From the NCBI RefSeq assembly GCF_963678635.1, contig NC_087063.1, positions 84,925,574-84,989,573 on the forward strand: a DNA stretch of 64,000 nt. The letters are read 5' to 3'. Source of the stretch: Symsagittifera roscoffensis. Lineage: Eukaryota; Xenacoelomorpha; Acoela; Convolutidae. Shown here piece by piece: positions 24,333 to 37,200 of this stretch. The position numbers and the translations under genes are program-made. How positions within the stretch are numbered: position 1 is the stretch's first letter; each line of letters begins with the position of its first letter. The notes below the pieces were generated by a model, which worked only from the letters and a program-made list of their open reading frames with translations, was not told the DNA's origin and searched no databases.

Positions 24333-24404
24333 ATGAAAGTACTAGCTCTCCAATGTGTATTCGGTTTAATCATTATCAAGTCAACTGAAGCTGGCGCCAC
24401 GTAA
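24333..24404 (+). CDS. Possible signal-peptide-like short exon
   Basis: A 23-codon open frame starts MKVLALQCVFGLIIIKS, a short basic N-terminus then a hydrophobic core, followed by EAGAT, like a secretory signal. CCAC|GTAATT near its end could be a 5' splice site. Reading on from the CGTCAG acceptor at about 24513 would give a phase-matched second exon that stops after some 15 codons. Nothing homologous is recognised; this may be chance. Confidence 0.15.
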   Translation: MKVLALQCVFGLIIIKSTEAGAT

Positions 24405-24462
24405 TTTCAAGACTATCATCCCAACATTTAGTGTAACTTATAGTAAATGTGAAGAATTTAAA

Positions 24463-24468
24463 TTTATT
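24463..24468 (-). promoter_or_regulatory. Candidate poly(A) signal of ZNF598
   Basis: AATAAA on the minus strand about 270 bp past the ZNF598 stop codon. Confidence 0.35.
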
Positions 24469-24739
24469 TTCTACATTACCTTTGATGAGTGCCACTAGTT
24501 CATGTCGTCAGTGCGTTAAGCACTGTCAGCCTTAGCCTTCAGGGCAACCGAGTCATTTAAAAGTAAGCCCATAAAATTCAATTTCAAAATATTATTTGAT
24601 TAAATATCAATGATCACAGTAAGCATACATGAGTAAGGAGGATGAAAATAAATGGGTCCATCCATTCTTTTTAATCTATTAATCGGGAGCTCCATTAAGT
24701 ACATCACTTTACGCTACGCTCAGTTCACTGTTCCTGTCA

Positions 24740-25244
24740 TTAAAAAGGGGGACAGTTCTCTTCTCCGGCTGTGCTTAATGTTTCATCGTCGTGGGCCTTC
24801 TTCATGTGGAAATCCTTGTCTTTGTGGGCCACAATTTGAGAACAAATCTGACAAGATGTAATTTTGTCGTCCAGACAGTTTTCCCTCGGTGGTTTCTGTC
24901 TATCAAATGAAGCCAGTAACTTCCTCTGGCAAGATATGTTGGGCAACAGACAGAGCACTTCAATGAATACAAGATAGAAATTGTCTCCCAAGTTATAGCG
25001 ACAGAAATTCACGACAGCATTCGCACTGCCTTGGTTCCTGGAAAAGCTCTTGGTAATTTTGAGGAAGTCGTGATAGAGTTTTTCGTCTCCTGTCGTCCTG
25101 TTGACCAACAGCTGGTGAATCATTGCGTTTAGTTTTCGGTTTCTGATGTCGAAGTCCTCGGGGTAAAAATATTCGTAATCTTTCTGAGCCCTTTTCTTCT
25201 CATCAGACTTCACTCCGTTTTTTGATGAGTCACTCTTTTTGTCT
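24740..25244 (-). CDS. ZNF598: ZNF598 exon 11 (C-terminal domain and last finger)
   Basis: TATAG acceptor, then a Lys/Ser stretch, YFYPEDFDIRNRKLNAMI, GDNFYLVFIEVLCLLPNI and a terminal CQICSQIVAHKDKDFHMKKAH finger. It lines up with the C-terminal region of human ZNF598. Confidence 0.92.
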
Positions 25245-28200
25245 CTATAATTACATTAAAATTATACAATCGGCGAAACTACCCATACCCAACAGTACAT
25301 ACGCTCACATAAGATGGTTATTTTGAGCAAGTTCATCTCTTTCTGTTACAGAAAGTGTCCTATGATTTCAGGGAATTATCATCAAGCATTAAAATGTTTG
25401 ATCGTCGAAATGATGAAACGAGAGCCACTAATTAGAAAAAATAGCTTGAAAAAACTAAAAATAACTAGATTAAATAAATGCTTCTACGCTTGTCTGGAAT
25501 GATGTTCAAATTGAAGAAAACATGACGAGAAAGTCAACTTGCAGCGTTAAAATAAACTTTAACAAAATCTACATGGCTGTGACTTATGCTCGCTAATCTC
25601 CAAAAAACTGTTCCAAATCCGTAAATTAGTAAGAGATATTTCTCGGCAAATAACTCGGTCAATAAAATAATTTCGGCATTTTTCTATTGATCAGAACATC
25701 ATATAACATTTTTTTCATCTGTCCGTTTTTGGTACAAAACGGCGCAAGCTAGCCACAAGAACCGGTCGGTAATGTCCTTGAGACAAATTGCTCTTTTTGG
25801 CGGTCAACCTTAATCAAGGCTGAACCGAATTAGAACCAAAAAACAGTAAAAAAACGGTCAAATGGGGCTATAGCCCCTCGGGTCTACATGTTTTAAGGTC
25901 TGCATATGGGGGGACTCGAACCCGGTTGACCGGCGTGAGAGACTTGTCTCTAGGCCGCTCGGCCAACTGTGCTTATTGTTGTTACATTTTAGTTCAGTTT
26001 TATATGCATCTATACTCTACATTCTATACTCTACATTTGCATTGCAACATCCTCCCCCCCTGAAGAAGGAAGAACCGGAGCGAGCTTAACGGTCGGCCGC
26101 GTGACTTCACGGGTTGCGGTCCTGACAAGGGCGGATCGGGCGCAACCGTCCTGTCCGTAGTTTAGCTTGACGATTCGGGCGAGAGGGTAGTACCCACGCG
26201 GACTATCGGGCTCAATCACCCACACGAGATCGCCTGTTTTAAGAGTAAAGTCAGAATGAGTGTGCCACTTGACACGCTTATTCAGCGAGGGAACATATTC
26301 TCGAAGCCAACGAGACCAAATCGCGTTAGCATATGACTGCGCTCGCACGTACCTTTTCTTGTGATCGAAGTGCTCCCCGGGTAAAAGCGAAGGAAAGCTT
26401 GTGGCATGTTGTCCAAGCAAAAAATGGTTTGGGGTTAACGCTTCTAACTCACGTGAATCGGTACTAACGGGAGTGATTGGCCTCGAATTCAAAGCCTGTT
26501 CAACTAAGCAGAGTGTTGTTCCTAACACCTCTTCAGTGACTCGCCTACTGCCTAGGATATCGTACAGCACGCGCTTCACGCTTCGGACGAGGCGTTCCCA
26601 GGAGCCGCCATGATGGGGTGCGCCTGGCGGGTTAAACTTCCAAGTAACACCTTTGTGTGCAAAAATGGTCGGAGCCATGCCATTCCAGCTCTTGATGCAG
26701 GCAAGTAATTCCTTTTCCGCACCAACGAAGTTCGTGCCATTATCCGACCAGATTGTGCTTGGCGTACCACGGCGCGCAACGAACCGTTCAATGCCCATGA
26801 CACACGAACTGGTGTCCAGAGACGGTACAATCTCAAGGTGTACAGCCCTGGTAGTGAGGCAAGTAAAAAGAAATCCCCATCTTTTTTCCGTGCTTCTGCG
26901 AACCGGAACGTAAAGCGGTCCAAAGTAATCCACACCCGTATGATTGAAGGGTGGTTGCTTGTATCCGAGACGTTCGACCGGTAAATCGGACATAATTGGC
27001 TGGATGGTGCTTGCTTTGCGTTTACGGCATGTCACACATTGATTTTCGACAGACCGAAGTAGTCGACGCAACCCAAGTATTGCAAATTTCATATTTAAAA
27101 CGGAGCGCATGTAATCTAATCCTTGATGAAAATGCTTATGGTGGAGGCTGCGGGCCAACAAGCGAACTAAGGTATGTCGGGCGTCGAGTATTATTGGGTG
27201 CTTAGTATCAAACTCGGTATCCACTAAGCGCACAATCCGTCCGGTGGAACGAATGATTCCAGCGGGACCGATAAATGGCGAGTATGTGGCAATTTTACTA
27301 CTATTCTTAATAGGTTTGCCAGCGGTGAGTGTTTTTAACTCAACGGGAAAGGATTCCATCTGAGCAAGATGAATCAGTTTGCTTTCTGCAATATCAAGTT
27401 CAGTGGGGTCGGTGATTCGTAAGTCTTTACCACGAAAATGCTTATGTGAAGGCAACACCCTCAACATAAAAGCGACTACTCGTTTATATCTTGTAAAGGA
27501 ACTGAACCTTTCCCAATTGAACCCGTGTTCGGGATGTTTGATTGATGTGACATCGGTGACGAAGGAAGATGATGTCTCCAAGCAATTATCAACATCACAA
27601 GAAGGACCCTTCAAACGAATTTTATTGATTACACGTTCGTCGGGTAAAAACGGCCAATCAGTAGTCCTGAGAATGCTCGGACCAATAACCCAGCTGCTAT
27701 CCTTGAGGGCTTCCGAAGAAATCCCCCGCGTACCGGTATCAGCTGGATTATCGCCGCTCAGAACATGGTGCCACTCATCAATAGTGGTCGACTCGAGGAT
27801 TTCGCCGACACGATTAGCGACGAATACAGGTAATTTTTCAGTGGAGTTTAGCCACTGCAAAACTGTTGTACTATCTGTCCACATAAAGACATGATTAATA
27901 GAGACGGTAAGGGCGGTCAGTATATCATCTTTTAGTCGTGTGGCGAGCAGAGCAGCTTGAAGCTCTAGCTTCGGTATAGATAGCGCTTTCATGGGCGCAA
28001 CGCGAGCTTTACCAAAGATGAAGGATATTTGAGTTTTATGCGAGCTCGCGAGTCGCGCACGCAAAAATCCAACAGCACAGAAAACATCCTGCGAGCTATC
28101 ACCGAACATGTGGAGCTCAATTTGATCAACAGGCTCTGTGAAGTAACAACGGGGAATAGTCAATTGCCCTAAGAGAGGGAGACCGGAGTGCCACTCGAGA

Positions 28201-31200
28201 AACTTATCTCTTATGTCTTCTGGCAATTCGTCGTCCCAACTTTGACCACTGATTTTCCAAATATCTTTCAGTAAAAGACGGGCCCTAACTGTGTATGGAG
28301 CTACTAACCCAACAGGGTCAAACACAGAAGAGACGAAACTCAAGACGGTTCGTTGAGTTATTGCTTTATCGAGAGGACGATCCACGCCTCTGCTAACAAC
28401 CAAAGTGTCTTTCACATGGTCCCACTTAAGACCTAAGACGTGTGAAGATTGTTCGGCACCGTTACAAATTTCCTTAATGGGTGAAGATGAGGATTCGGAT
28501 TCCTCGGGGTTCATTGCTGAAGTGATTTCATCAGCATTACTGACAAATTTAGTCAAATTAAATCCTCCCAATTTTAGTAAGGAAACCAAATCGCGACTAG
28601 TTTTAATTGCTTGGGTAACGTTCTCGAATGAATCCAAGTAATCGTCCATGTAAAATTTTTCATTTACGACTGAGGCGGCCTCAGGGTATGTGGACATATT
28701 ATCAGTTGCTGTTTTTTGCAACGCGAAATTGGCGCACGTAGGCGAATCCCGTGCGCCGAATATATGGCGAGTGTACTGATGAACTACCACATCGGAAGTG
28801 GTATCCTCCCGCCACAAAAAACGGAGCGAAATTTGATCGCGGGCAAGGACTCCTACCTGGAGGAACATACCCTCTATATCCGCGGAAACGGCGTACTTAT
28901 GTTGACGGAATCGCAAAAGCACAAAAATTAAATTTTGGAGTAGGTCAGGACCCACCAATAAGGACTTATTTAAGGATGTGCCGTGAAACTTAGAAGCCCC
29001 ATTAAGGACTCGGCGCACCTCACCCGGCTTATTCGGATTTACGACGGGATGGTGCGGAAGATACCACTCGCGATCGGAACGCTTACGTGGATCATGCGGT
29101 TCGACGGTAACGACATAGCCTTTCCTAATGTCCTCTCTAATTGTTTCTGCGTATCTTTCGCGCAGCTCAGGGTCTTTACTTAACCTTCTCTCCAATGATT
29201 TAAATTGGGCAAGTGACGAGTAATAATTATTTGAAAGACTGACATTACTATCAATCCAAAGCATAGGCACAACGTATCTTTCGCCATTGTGAACGGTTTC
29301 AGAATTTAGGATGGATAAAGCATGTTTATCCGCGGCGGAACGGGCATCGACCTGTTTGAAAGCACCATACGATTCCAACTCGTACCAGGATTTTATCTGG
29401 TCGGTCAGAGAAGAATCTTCAACAACACACTTGAAACACGAAGAAGTAGAATTACCGGACGGCGGCAACGGACCACTTAAGACCCAACCTATCGGTAGGC
29501 GAACGGAACACGGTGAGTTTTTATCATCTCCCAAGATGAACTCAATGGGTCTAACGGCGTGGTAGTAGTCTTGTCCGATAATAACTTCAACGTCCTCATA
29601 AGTATATTGAATGGGCTTAATAGGTGCTAATTGTGGATATTTATTCTGCAAATCAGCAATATTGATTAATTCGGAACCAATCCGAATATTGTCTTTAACA
29701 TATGCACAGAGAGAAAATACGAAATCACTATTATTCGGCTCGGAGGAAACAGTAAACTTGACCCTCTGAGTCTCAACAACGGTGGTCGAATTGAAACCAC
29801 TAATTGACAAGTTAACGGGCTCCCCTACTAAGCCGAGACGGTTTACGAGTGACGAAGACACCCAGGAGTGAGTCGATGCACTATCACAAAGAACCAACGT
29901 CAGGAGACTGGTTACATCCGAGGATACACCAAGTGTTGCAATTGGCAACAACCCTTTAGAAGATTCAATGTCAAGTACATCACTAACAGCGGCATGGGTG
30001 GAAGTGTTTGTATTCTCCTTGGATTTGTTTATTCCAGCCTTATTCGAGACATTTGAATTTTCCTTCCGAGGAAATATTCTTTCGGCTCCATGGAGCAAGA
30101 CATTATGTGTGCTATCACACTCTGGCTTCGGGCACTTTTTTGCTCTAGAACATTGCCGGAAACTATGATTGCCATTGAGACAAGCGAAGCAAAGTTTCTG
30201 TTCAGCTACGTATTTTGCTCGCTGAGTAGCATTCTTTTCCTTAAAAACAGCACAATTCCACAATGCATGACTACCCTTACACAAAACGCACGGCGGAAAC
30301 TTAGACTTATCCTGAGCCTTACTAGTTACCTGGCTATTGGCTGCAAAAACTTTGGTTGTTTTTGGTTTAACCGGTTCTTCGTTTTTTGCCTTAGAGCTGA
30401 GTAAACGTAATCTTTCATGCCCCTCGGCCTTTTCTTTCAACCAGTTGTTAAAGTCTAAGAGTGTTGGTCGCTGCCAATTATGTCTAACAGTATGCATTGA
30501 CCAAGCCTCCTTGAGGTTAGGCGGAAGTTTACTAACAGCTTGGTTTAACAGGTTAACACTCTTTAGATCATCGTTGAAAGACAATGATTTGAAAACTGCT
30601 ACGAGGCCAGATATGGCAGAGGAGAAACTAATGACATTTTCCGAATTGTGCATCTTAAGTGGAGGAAAAGTATTCAGCTTATCAAGATGCGCACCAACAA
30701 TGGCATGTGGTTGCCCAAACTTCCGTTGCAAGGTGGCCAGTGCATCCTTGTACATAACGCCACTATAACTAAACTCCGCAATTGCGGTTTTTGCTTTGCC
30801 TGTGACGAGCGTTTTTAAGTATGTCAATTTCGTATCATCGGTGAGAACAGCGGAATCAACGGTGGACTTAAACTGACCAAACCATTCGTGCCAATTTAAC
30901 GGGTTGCCGTCAAACTGGGCTAACTTCCATTCAGGAAGATGATCTTTGCGGCTATGCATTAATAATTCCGCCAATTCACGAGCGGAGAGAGGTCGATCCG
31001 ATGAACAACCTTGGTTCGGATAAGCGGGAGACGGTGCGTAGTCTTCATTGACTGGCTGATAACCAGTATTAGTTTGATTGACAAAATGCGGAACATGTTG
31101 TGGATGAACTGGGGGAGTATTAAAATACACAGTCCCACCACTAGCATACGGAGCGGCGGTGTTACACGATGGGACAATAGTTGTCACATTAGAAAAAATG

Positions 31201-34200
31201 TTTCCAGCATTACAACACTGAGCACGCGTGACGATTGGAGTTGTAGCTGCCAATCGCCATAAGTTTGCATCACTTGTGTAGTAATCGTTGATATTAGGTG
31301 ACACAGTATGCGGAACAAAGGGAAGATTATGTTGCGTCTGGACTGGCGCAGCATGGCAATTAGGTGCCGAAAAGCAAACCGGCGTTGGGTTTACTCCAGA
31401 AGATGAGAAGCCACCGCCAGCAAATGCAGGCGACAAAGAAACAAAACCAGAACCGGGTTGGGCCGGTAACATTGGGACAGGTAATGATTCCGGTTGCGCG
31501 ATGGCAAAACTACCATTAGTTATGTTTGAACTCATGGTCTGTAAAGGAACTGCCGACGGTGTTGGTAACACGTGTGCACTAGAATGCATATTGTTAACTG
31601 GGAATGGAACAGAGGCTGGGAATGAAACAGAAGCTTGCAATGGCAAAAGGCTTGCACTGCCAAATCGAGGCATAGCCCGATGTCCATAACTATGGATTCC
31701 AGGGTCACTCAATGCTGTGTGCTCATGGTTATGACTATTACTGGTGTGAATTGCATGAGCAAGGAGGGCGGAAGTCGTCGGTCCTGACGAAATGGGTACA
31801 TGAGTGAAGGCCTGCAAACCTGGCGCACTAGCAACGTCGGGAGGTGCTTGTGAACTAACAGAGTCTACCCAATCATTAGTTCGATCGGTTGCTACCTTTG
31901 AAATAGGTTGACTTACTCCTGTTAAGTTACTTTCCGCTACCTTCTCGCTAACCTCGGATGAACTATCCTCAAGTTCAAACGCTTTCAATTCCATTTCAAT
32001 TAGTTGCTTTTTATGATTTTCAGCCAATTGCTCTAGTTCCAGCTGACTTTGTTCGAACTTAAGACGGTTCTCTTGCTCTTTAAGTCTTAAAGACACTTGA
32101 TACTGCCTTTCCAGCTCCTCATGGCGTCGTTTTACTAAAGCTAACTCATGCCGTTTCTCACTTGATGACATAGTGCGAACAGTCGACGTATGACGAGTGG
32201 AAGCAGATTTATCAGACTTATGTGAGTCAAGCTTTCTACTATCCTTAGACTGATTAGAGACCTTAGACCTGTTTTCAGATACTCGTGCTGCTGAATAACT
32301 TGTTTTGTGCGAGCGTGAGGATGTCTCAGACCTAGTTTGTTGTAAAGATCCCTTGCTCCCTGTAATGCCGGCTGCTGGAAATGACGAAGGTTCAAGGCTC
32401 ATCTTGTAACTCTGAGCTTCGTGCATTACTTTATCGTTCATTTCGGTTACTTTCTTAAGCCAAAGGTCTTGCTGAGCAATAATTTTTTCAGGATTTTCCG
32501 TTTTTCCCGCTAACCTAATTAATTGCTCATTGACGTCGACAGCTTTTTCCAACGCAATTTTACATTTGTAAACAGCATTATCAATTTTTGTAGTGCGACT
32601 ATTATTCTCAATGTACTCAAGTAATAATGAGTGACCTTTAAGCAGCTCATTTTCTAGATTTAGACGGGTTTCGAATAACTTGCGTATCTTACTTTGGAAT
32701 TTTTCGTCCATGTTTTTCACAAATTGACAATATTCTACGGATGCTCACTTATAGAAAACAATCAATAAAATGAGATACTGTTTTGGTACGTAATCAAATT
32801 TGCATTAATAAATCAACATTAGCTTACAAGACGGGGGAACTTGACGTCTCAAAGCTTCTACCTGAAGCCTATTTCTTATAGCTTTCCGAGCTTTGAGGGG
32901 TAAGCGGTTTCGCTTCTTACGTGCCTTAAGGATGTTAAGATTAGCGCTATAACGCCTTAGAAGGAGGAGAGTCTTTAACTCAAGGGAAGGAGGCTGGTGA
33001 AGCTCTTTGTACTTCTCAATTAGTACCTGGTCCTTAGCCTTACGCTTAGAGATAAAGTCTTTAACGACGTTGAGAACGAGAATACCTGTTGAACCTAAAC
33101 TTTCCTCTATATCCTCGGTTCCGTTCCGTCTACAGTATACGATCGCACAAATGTTTGTCCTATACCTTAATAACAAATTGACAAGTTGCTCACTACTCAG
33201 CTTGCGGTTATTGTTGCTGCGGTGCCTACTTATCGAGTTATTAATGGCGTCGTGCCAAATTACAAGGTCGTTACGGTGCGACAAGTAGTGATGAAGGTAG
33301 TACTGTATCGTTTTCTGAGAGTCCCTAGCGTTAAAGTTCAAACTTAAACCTGGCTTCGTAAAGCAAGTATCTTTGACGCGCTTCTGGGACGGAGCGGGAA
33401 GTTTTCGGAGCGCGTGATCCAAAGAACTAGCTCCTAGAATGAATACCATACACTTAGGGGACCTATGCGACGGCTTCGTTACGCTTAAGTACCAATGGGG
33501 TTGGGAAATTAAGTAGGTCGGTTGAACTCCAACAACACACACGGAGTAAACCTGAGGATGAAAGAATTCAACTTAACTCACTTAATATCACCGTACCTGA
33601 CCACTTAACTTTACTGTCACGCAACGAAGTCAATAATATGACGGGCTGAAACGGCTTTGTTTTACTCGAAGCGAACTGGCTTTCAGTTTCACCAATGGTG
33701 GGTGGGGGATCAGGCAAATTGGTTAAGTTCCAACAACACACGCGGAAGAAACCTGAGGATGAAAAAACTCAACTTAATTTGCCTGATATTTCGCTACCAG
33801 ACCACTTAACATAAGGTTGGTTTCATCTTACAGCACAATTTCGCAGAATTCTGGAGACGTTTTGAGGATTTTTTGTTAATTTTTTACTTTTTTCACAAAA
33901 TTTTTCAGTAAATTTTGGTCAGCAGGTTCGAGTCATAAACCAATCCAAAAAACTAGTCCAGTACCTCTTGTCTATGTTCCGATTTCACTGATTATTATTC
34001 CGTTCACATATATCCAAAAATTTTTGGTATCGAGAAAAAATGTCAAGTCAGTTTGTCTATGTACCGACTGTAAGATATTTCAGTTCAACGGAACTGTCCA
34101 AAAATTTTGGGTATTGAGAAAAATTACCGGGGGCTAGCTTGCGGAAAAATTTCTCAAGATGTATGACAGCGTATAAAATTTTATAGCACAATATGAGAGT

Positions 34201-37200
34201 TTTAAAAGTTTGTCGAGTCTTACAGTTTTGAAGATTGGGCGGTCACCGGTCTTACACGACACAGACGCTCTCTGCAATCCGCAAGAGACCCTCTGCAATC
34301 CGCAACAGACACTCTGCAATCTGCAACCGACACTCTGCAATCTGCCACAGACACTCTGCAATCCGCAACAGATGCTCTGCAATCCGCCACAGACACTCTG
34401 CAATCTGCAACCGACACTCTGCAATCCGCTACAGACACTCTGCAATCCGCAACAGATGCTGTGCAATCCGCCACAGACCCTCTGCAATCTGCAACCGACA
34501 CTCTGCAATCCGCTACAGACACTCTGCAATCCGCAACAGATGCTGTGCAATCCGCTACAGACCCTCTTCAAGCCGCAACAGATGAATTCCGACCGACAGC
34601 ACTCTGTTTGAGCCACCTGCTTTCGTACAACTCTGGGGATTCTGCCAACTACACTCGTGTCGGGAAAACTGTCCGAGAAACAAATTGAAAGGGAACTATC
34701 ATCGATCTCGTGTCCCTTGTGGGGTGCCAAAATATGCTCGCTAATCTCCAAAAAACTGTTCCAAATCCGTAAATTAGTAAGAGATATTTCTCGGCAAATA
34801 ACTCGGTCAATAAAATAATTTCGGCATTTTTCTATTGATCAGAACATCATATAACATTTTTTTCATCTGTCCGTTTTTGGTACAAAACGGCGCAAGCTAG
34901 CCACAAGAACCGGTCGGTAATGTCCTTGAGACAAATTGCTCTTTTTGGCGGTCAACCTTAATCAAGGCTGAACCGAATTAGAACCAAAAAACAGTAAAAA
35001 AAACGGTCAAATGGGGCTATAGCCCCTCGGGTCTACATGTTTTAAGGTCTGCATATGGGGGGACTCGAACCCGGTTGACCGGCGTGAGAGACTTGTCTCT
35101 AGGCCGCTCGGCCAACTGTGCTTATTGTTGTTACATTTTAGTTCAGTTTTATATGCATCTATACTCTACATTCTATACTCTACATTTGCATTGCAACATG
35201 TAGAGTATAGAATGTAGAGTATAGATGCTCTACATTCTATACTCTGGAATGATGTCCAAGTATAGATGTCCATGACGTCAATGTCCATGTCTGGAATGAT
35301 GTTCAAATTGAAGAAAACATGACGAGAAAGTCAACTTGCAGCGTTAAAATAAACTTTAACAAAATCTACATGGCTGTGACTAATCCCACTTAACTTGGGT
35401 AGGACCTCGGTGAGTCAAAACATTCACATTTCGCAACCCCCCCCCCCCCTTTCGAAGAATGAACAAGGTTAACTAAACAGATATACTAGAATATTTGTGT
35501 AATCAGAAAGTACACAAAATCGGAATTGGCTTACTAGCAACAAAAAAGCCACTTTCGCAAAGAATTGATATTCACAAAGCAGACATGCTCAAAAGACTTC
35601 TTTTGGTTGAAATCTGCATGCTGACACGAAACACATGACTGATTAAAATCATGGTTCAACTGAACCGAAAATCATTTATAACCACCAAACTTGTAATAAC
35701 TACTAGCTAACTGGCTTTAGTATTAACTGAACGGTTTGAAAGGGATTTTTTGAAAGAATTTCACAAAGCAGAAATATTTCCTACAAAAAATTTGTAAAAT
35801 GGGAAAATTTCCAAAACAAAACATTTTCACGAAACGTTGTTTTTTTGAGTATTTCAAATTTTTCTAAAACAGATATGCAAAACATTTATGAACCTACAGT
35901 CCCAGTAGTTCTCCTTAAGATGTACATTTTTCATGTTTAAATTTTTGACTCTATCTATCAATTCTAATTGGACACAATATACTACACAGTCCAGGATATA
36001 CAATATGACTGATTAGAATCATTGTTCCACTGACACGACAATCAGTCTGCTGATCTCCTTTCCAACAAACTTGTTAATCTGCTTGACAAAATCACGATAT
36101 TGCAAGTGTCCGCGAAACGATCATTCAAAACATTGCGAGTATAAAGCAGATGAGCTCAAAAAAGAACCCTTTTTTCACGTTTTTAACATCTCATTTTCAA
36201 CATCAGAAAAAACATTCATCGCCTTTTGGAAAAATTTGATTTGAAGTGATCTCAAAAAATGAAAGGTTACAATTTTTCCTGAAAAAGCGACAAGATTAAG
36301 ATTACAAGATAAAGAATAGAAATAGAGACGGAAGTGGAAAGTCTTCTGAAAAAGTATGTTGGAAAAATTACTGGAAAAAATATGAAATTTTTGTGGGTGT
36401 ATACGTTTCGAATTTTTTCAAAGGTTTGTATCAGATGATGTTTGTATCGGAAAAAGATACACCGAAACAATTTGGTCAAAAACTTTTTTAATGTGAGATT
36501 TGGCATACTTACAAATTAGAGTACTTTCAATAATTATAGAAATGAAACTAACAACCCATGCTTCGGGAAAAGAGAATTAAAGACTGTATCAGATAATTGA
36601 AATTACATTCAATAACAATCGGAAAATGAACCGTCGAAATCAGGACGAAAACTCAAATCCCAAACGTCAGCCAATAGACAGTTGGACAAGTTAAAAGACT
36701 TCAAGCAACCTATGAGTGACACTTTTTTGACGAAATTCGCTCAATTTGAGAAACCTGGATCAAAAAGTTTTCACTCCGCTGGGAAAAGTCAAATTGGGCT
36801 GAAACAGAAATCAAAAGTCAACCACGAAAAATTAAATTTTTTAAAAATAAAGACACAAATGAATTTTCACTTCGTTCATTGATTCAATAAATTCAACATT
36901 TTTAAACAAATTTACCGCCTCAAATGAATTCCACCTAATTACTACCTAAATTGAGGTTTTTTGGAATTTTTAAGAGATTGATCATATCAGCAGCCTGCAA
37001 GTGAAAGTAACAGAACGTATTTCGTAACTGTACAGATTTGTATGAGAAGTTATTTATGGAAAAAAGGCTATCGCAAGAGAAAAAACATAAGATCTGATTT
37101 GTGTTATCTTCAGTATTTAAACAATTTGTCTTCGCCTAATTTTAAATTAACCTGTCGTTAATAGCCAAAAGAATAATCAATGTAACTTAAGTTAATTAAT

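Larger units (their letters stand above)
25587..35198 (-). mobile_element. BEL/Pao LTR retrotransposon, near intact, within ZNF598 intron 10
   Basis: 9.6 kb. Order on the minus strand: LTR (35198-34735), primer-binding site, 21-bp repeat leader, ORF1 (33542-32805), Gag-Pol ORF2 (32720-26031), polypurine tract, LTR (26049-25587). The Gag-Pol frame has no stops and the LTRs appear to differ by one base in an A run, so the insertion is very recent and possibly still active. Domain order protease-RT-RNase H-integrase with a DUF1759-like Gag and DUF5641-like tail marks BEL/Pao. No envelope gene was found downstream of Pol. Oriented with the host gene, so its LTR signals could affect ZNF598 RNA. 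Confidence 0.95.

Noticed and set aside
26401-31689. Many plus-strand frames across the BEL element (for example 27379-27894)
   Set aside because: Antisense shadows of the 2229-codon Gag-Pol frame with no domains.
34134-34751. 205-codon Cys/Gly-rich frame and four overlapping frames over the 21-bp array
   Set aside because: All arise because the 21-bp unit is a multiple of three without stops. The frames overlap in both strands and none has independent support.
26031-35198. Endogenous retrovirus with envelope
   Set aside because: No envelope-like frame lies between Pol and the 3' LTR (Pol ends inside the LTR), and ORF1 has no signal peptide or membrane anchor.
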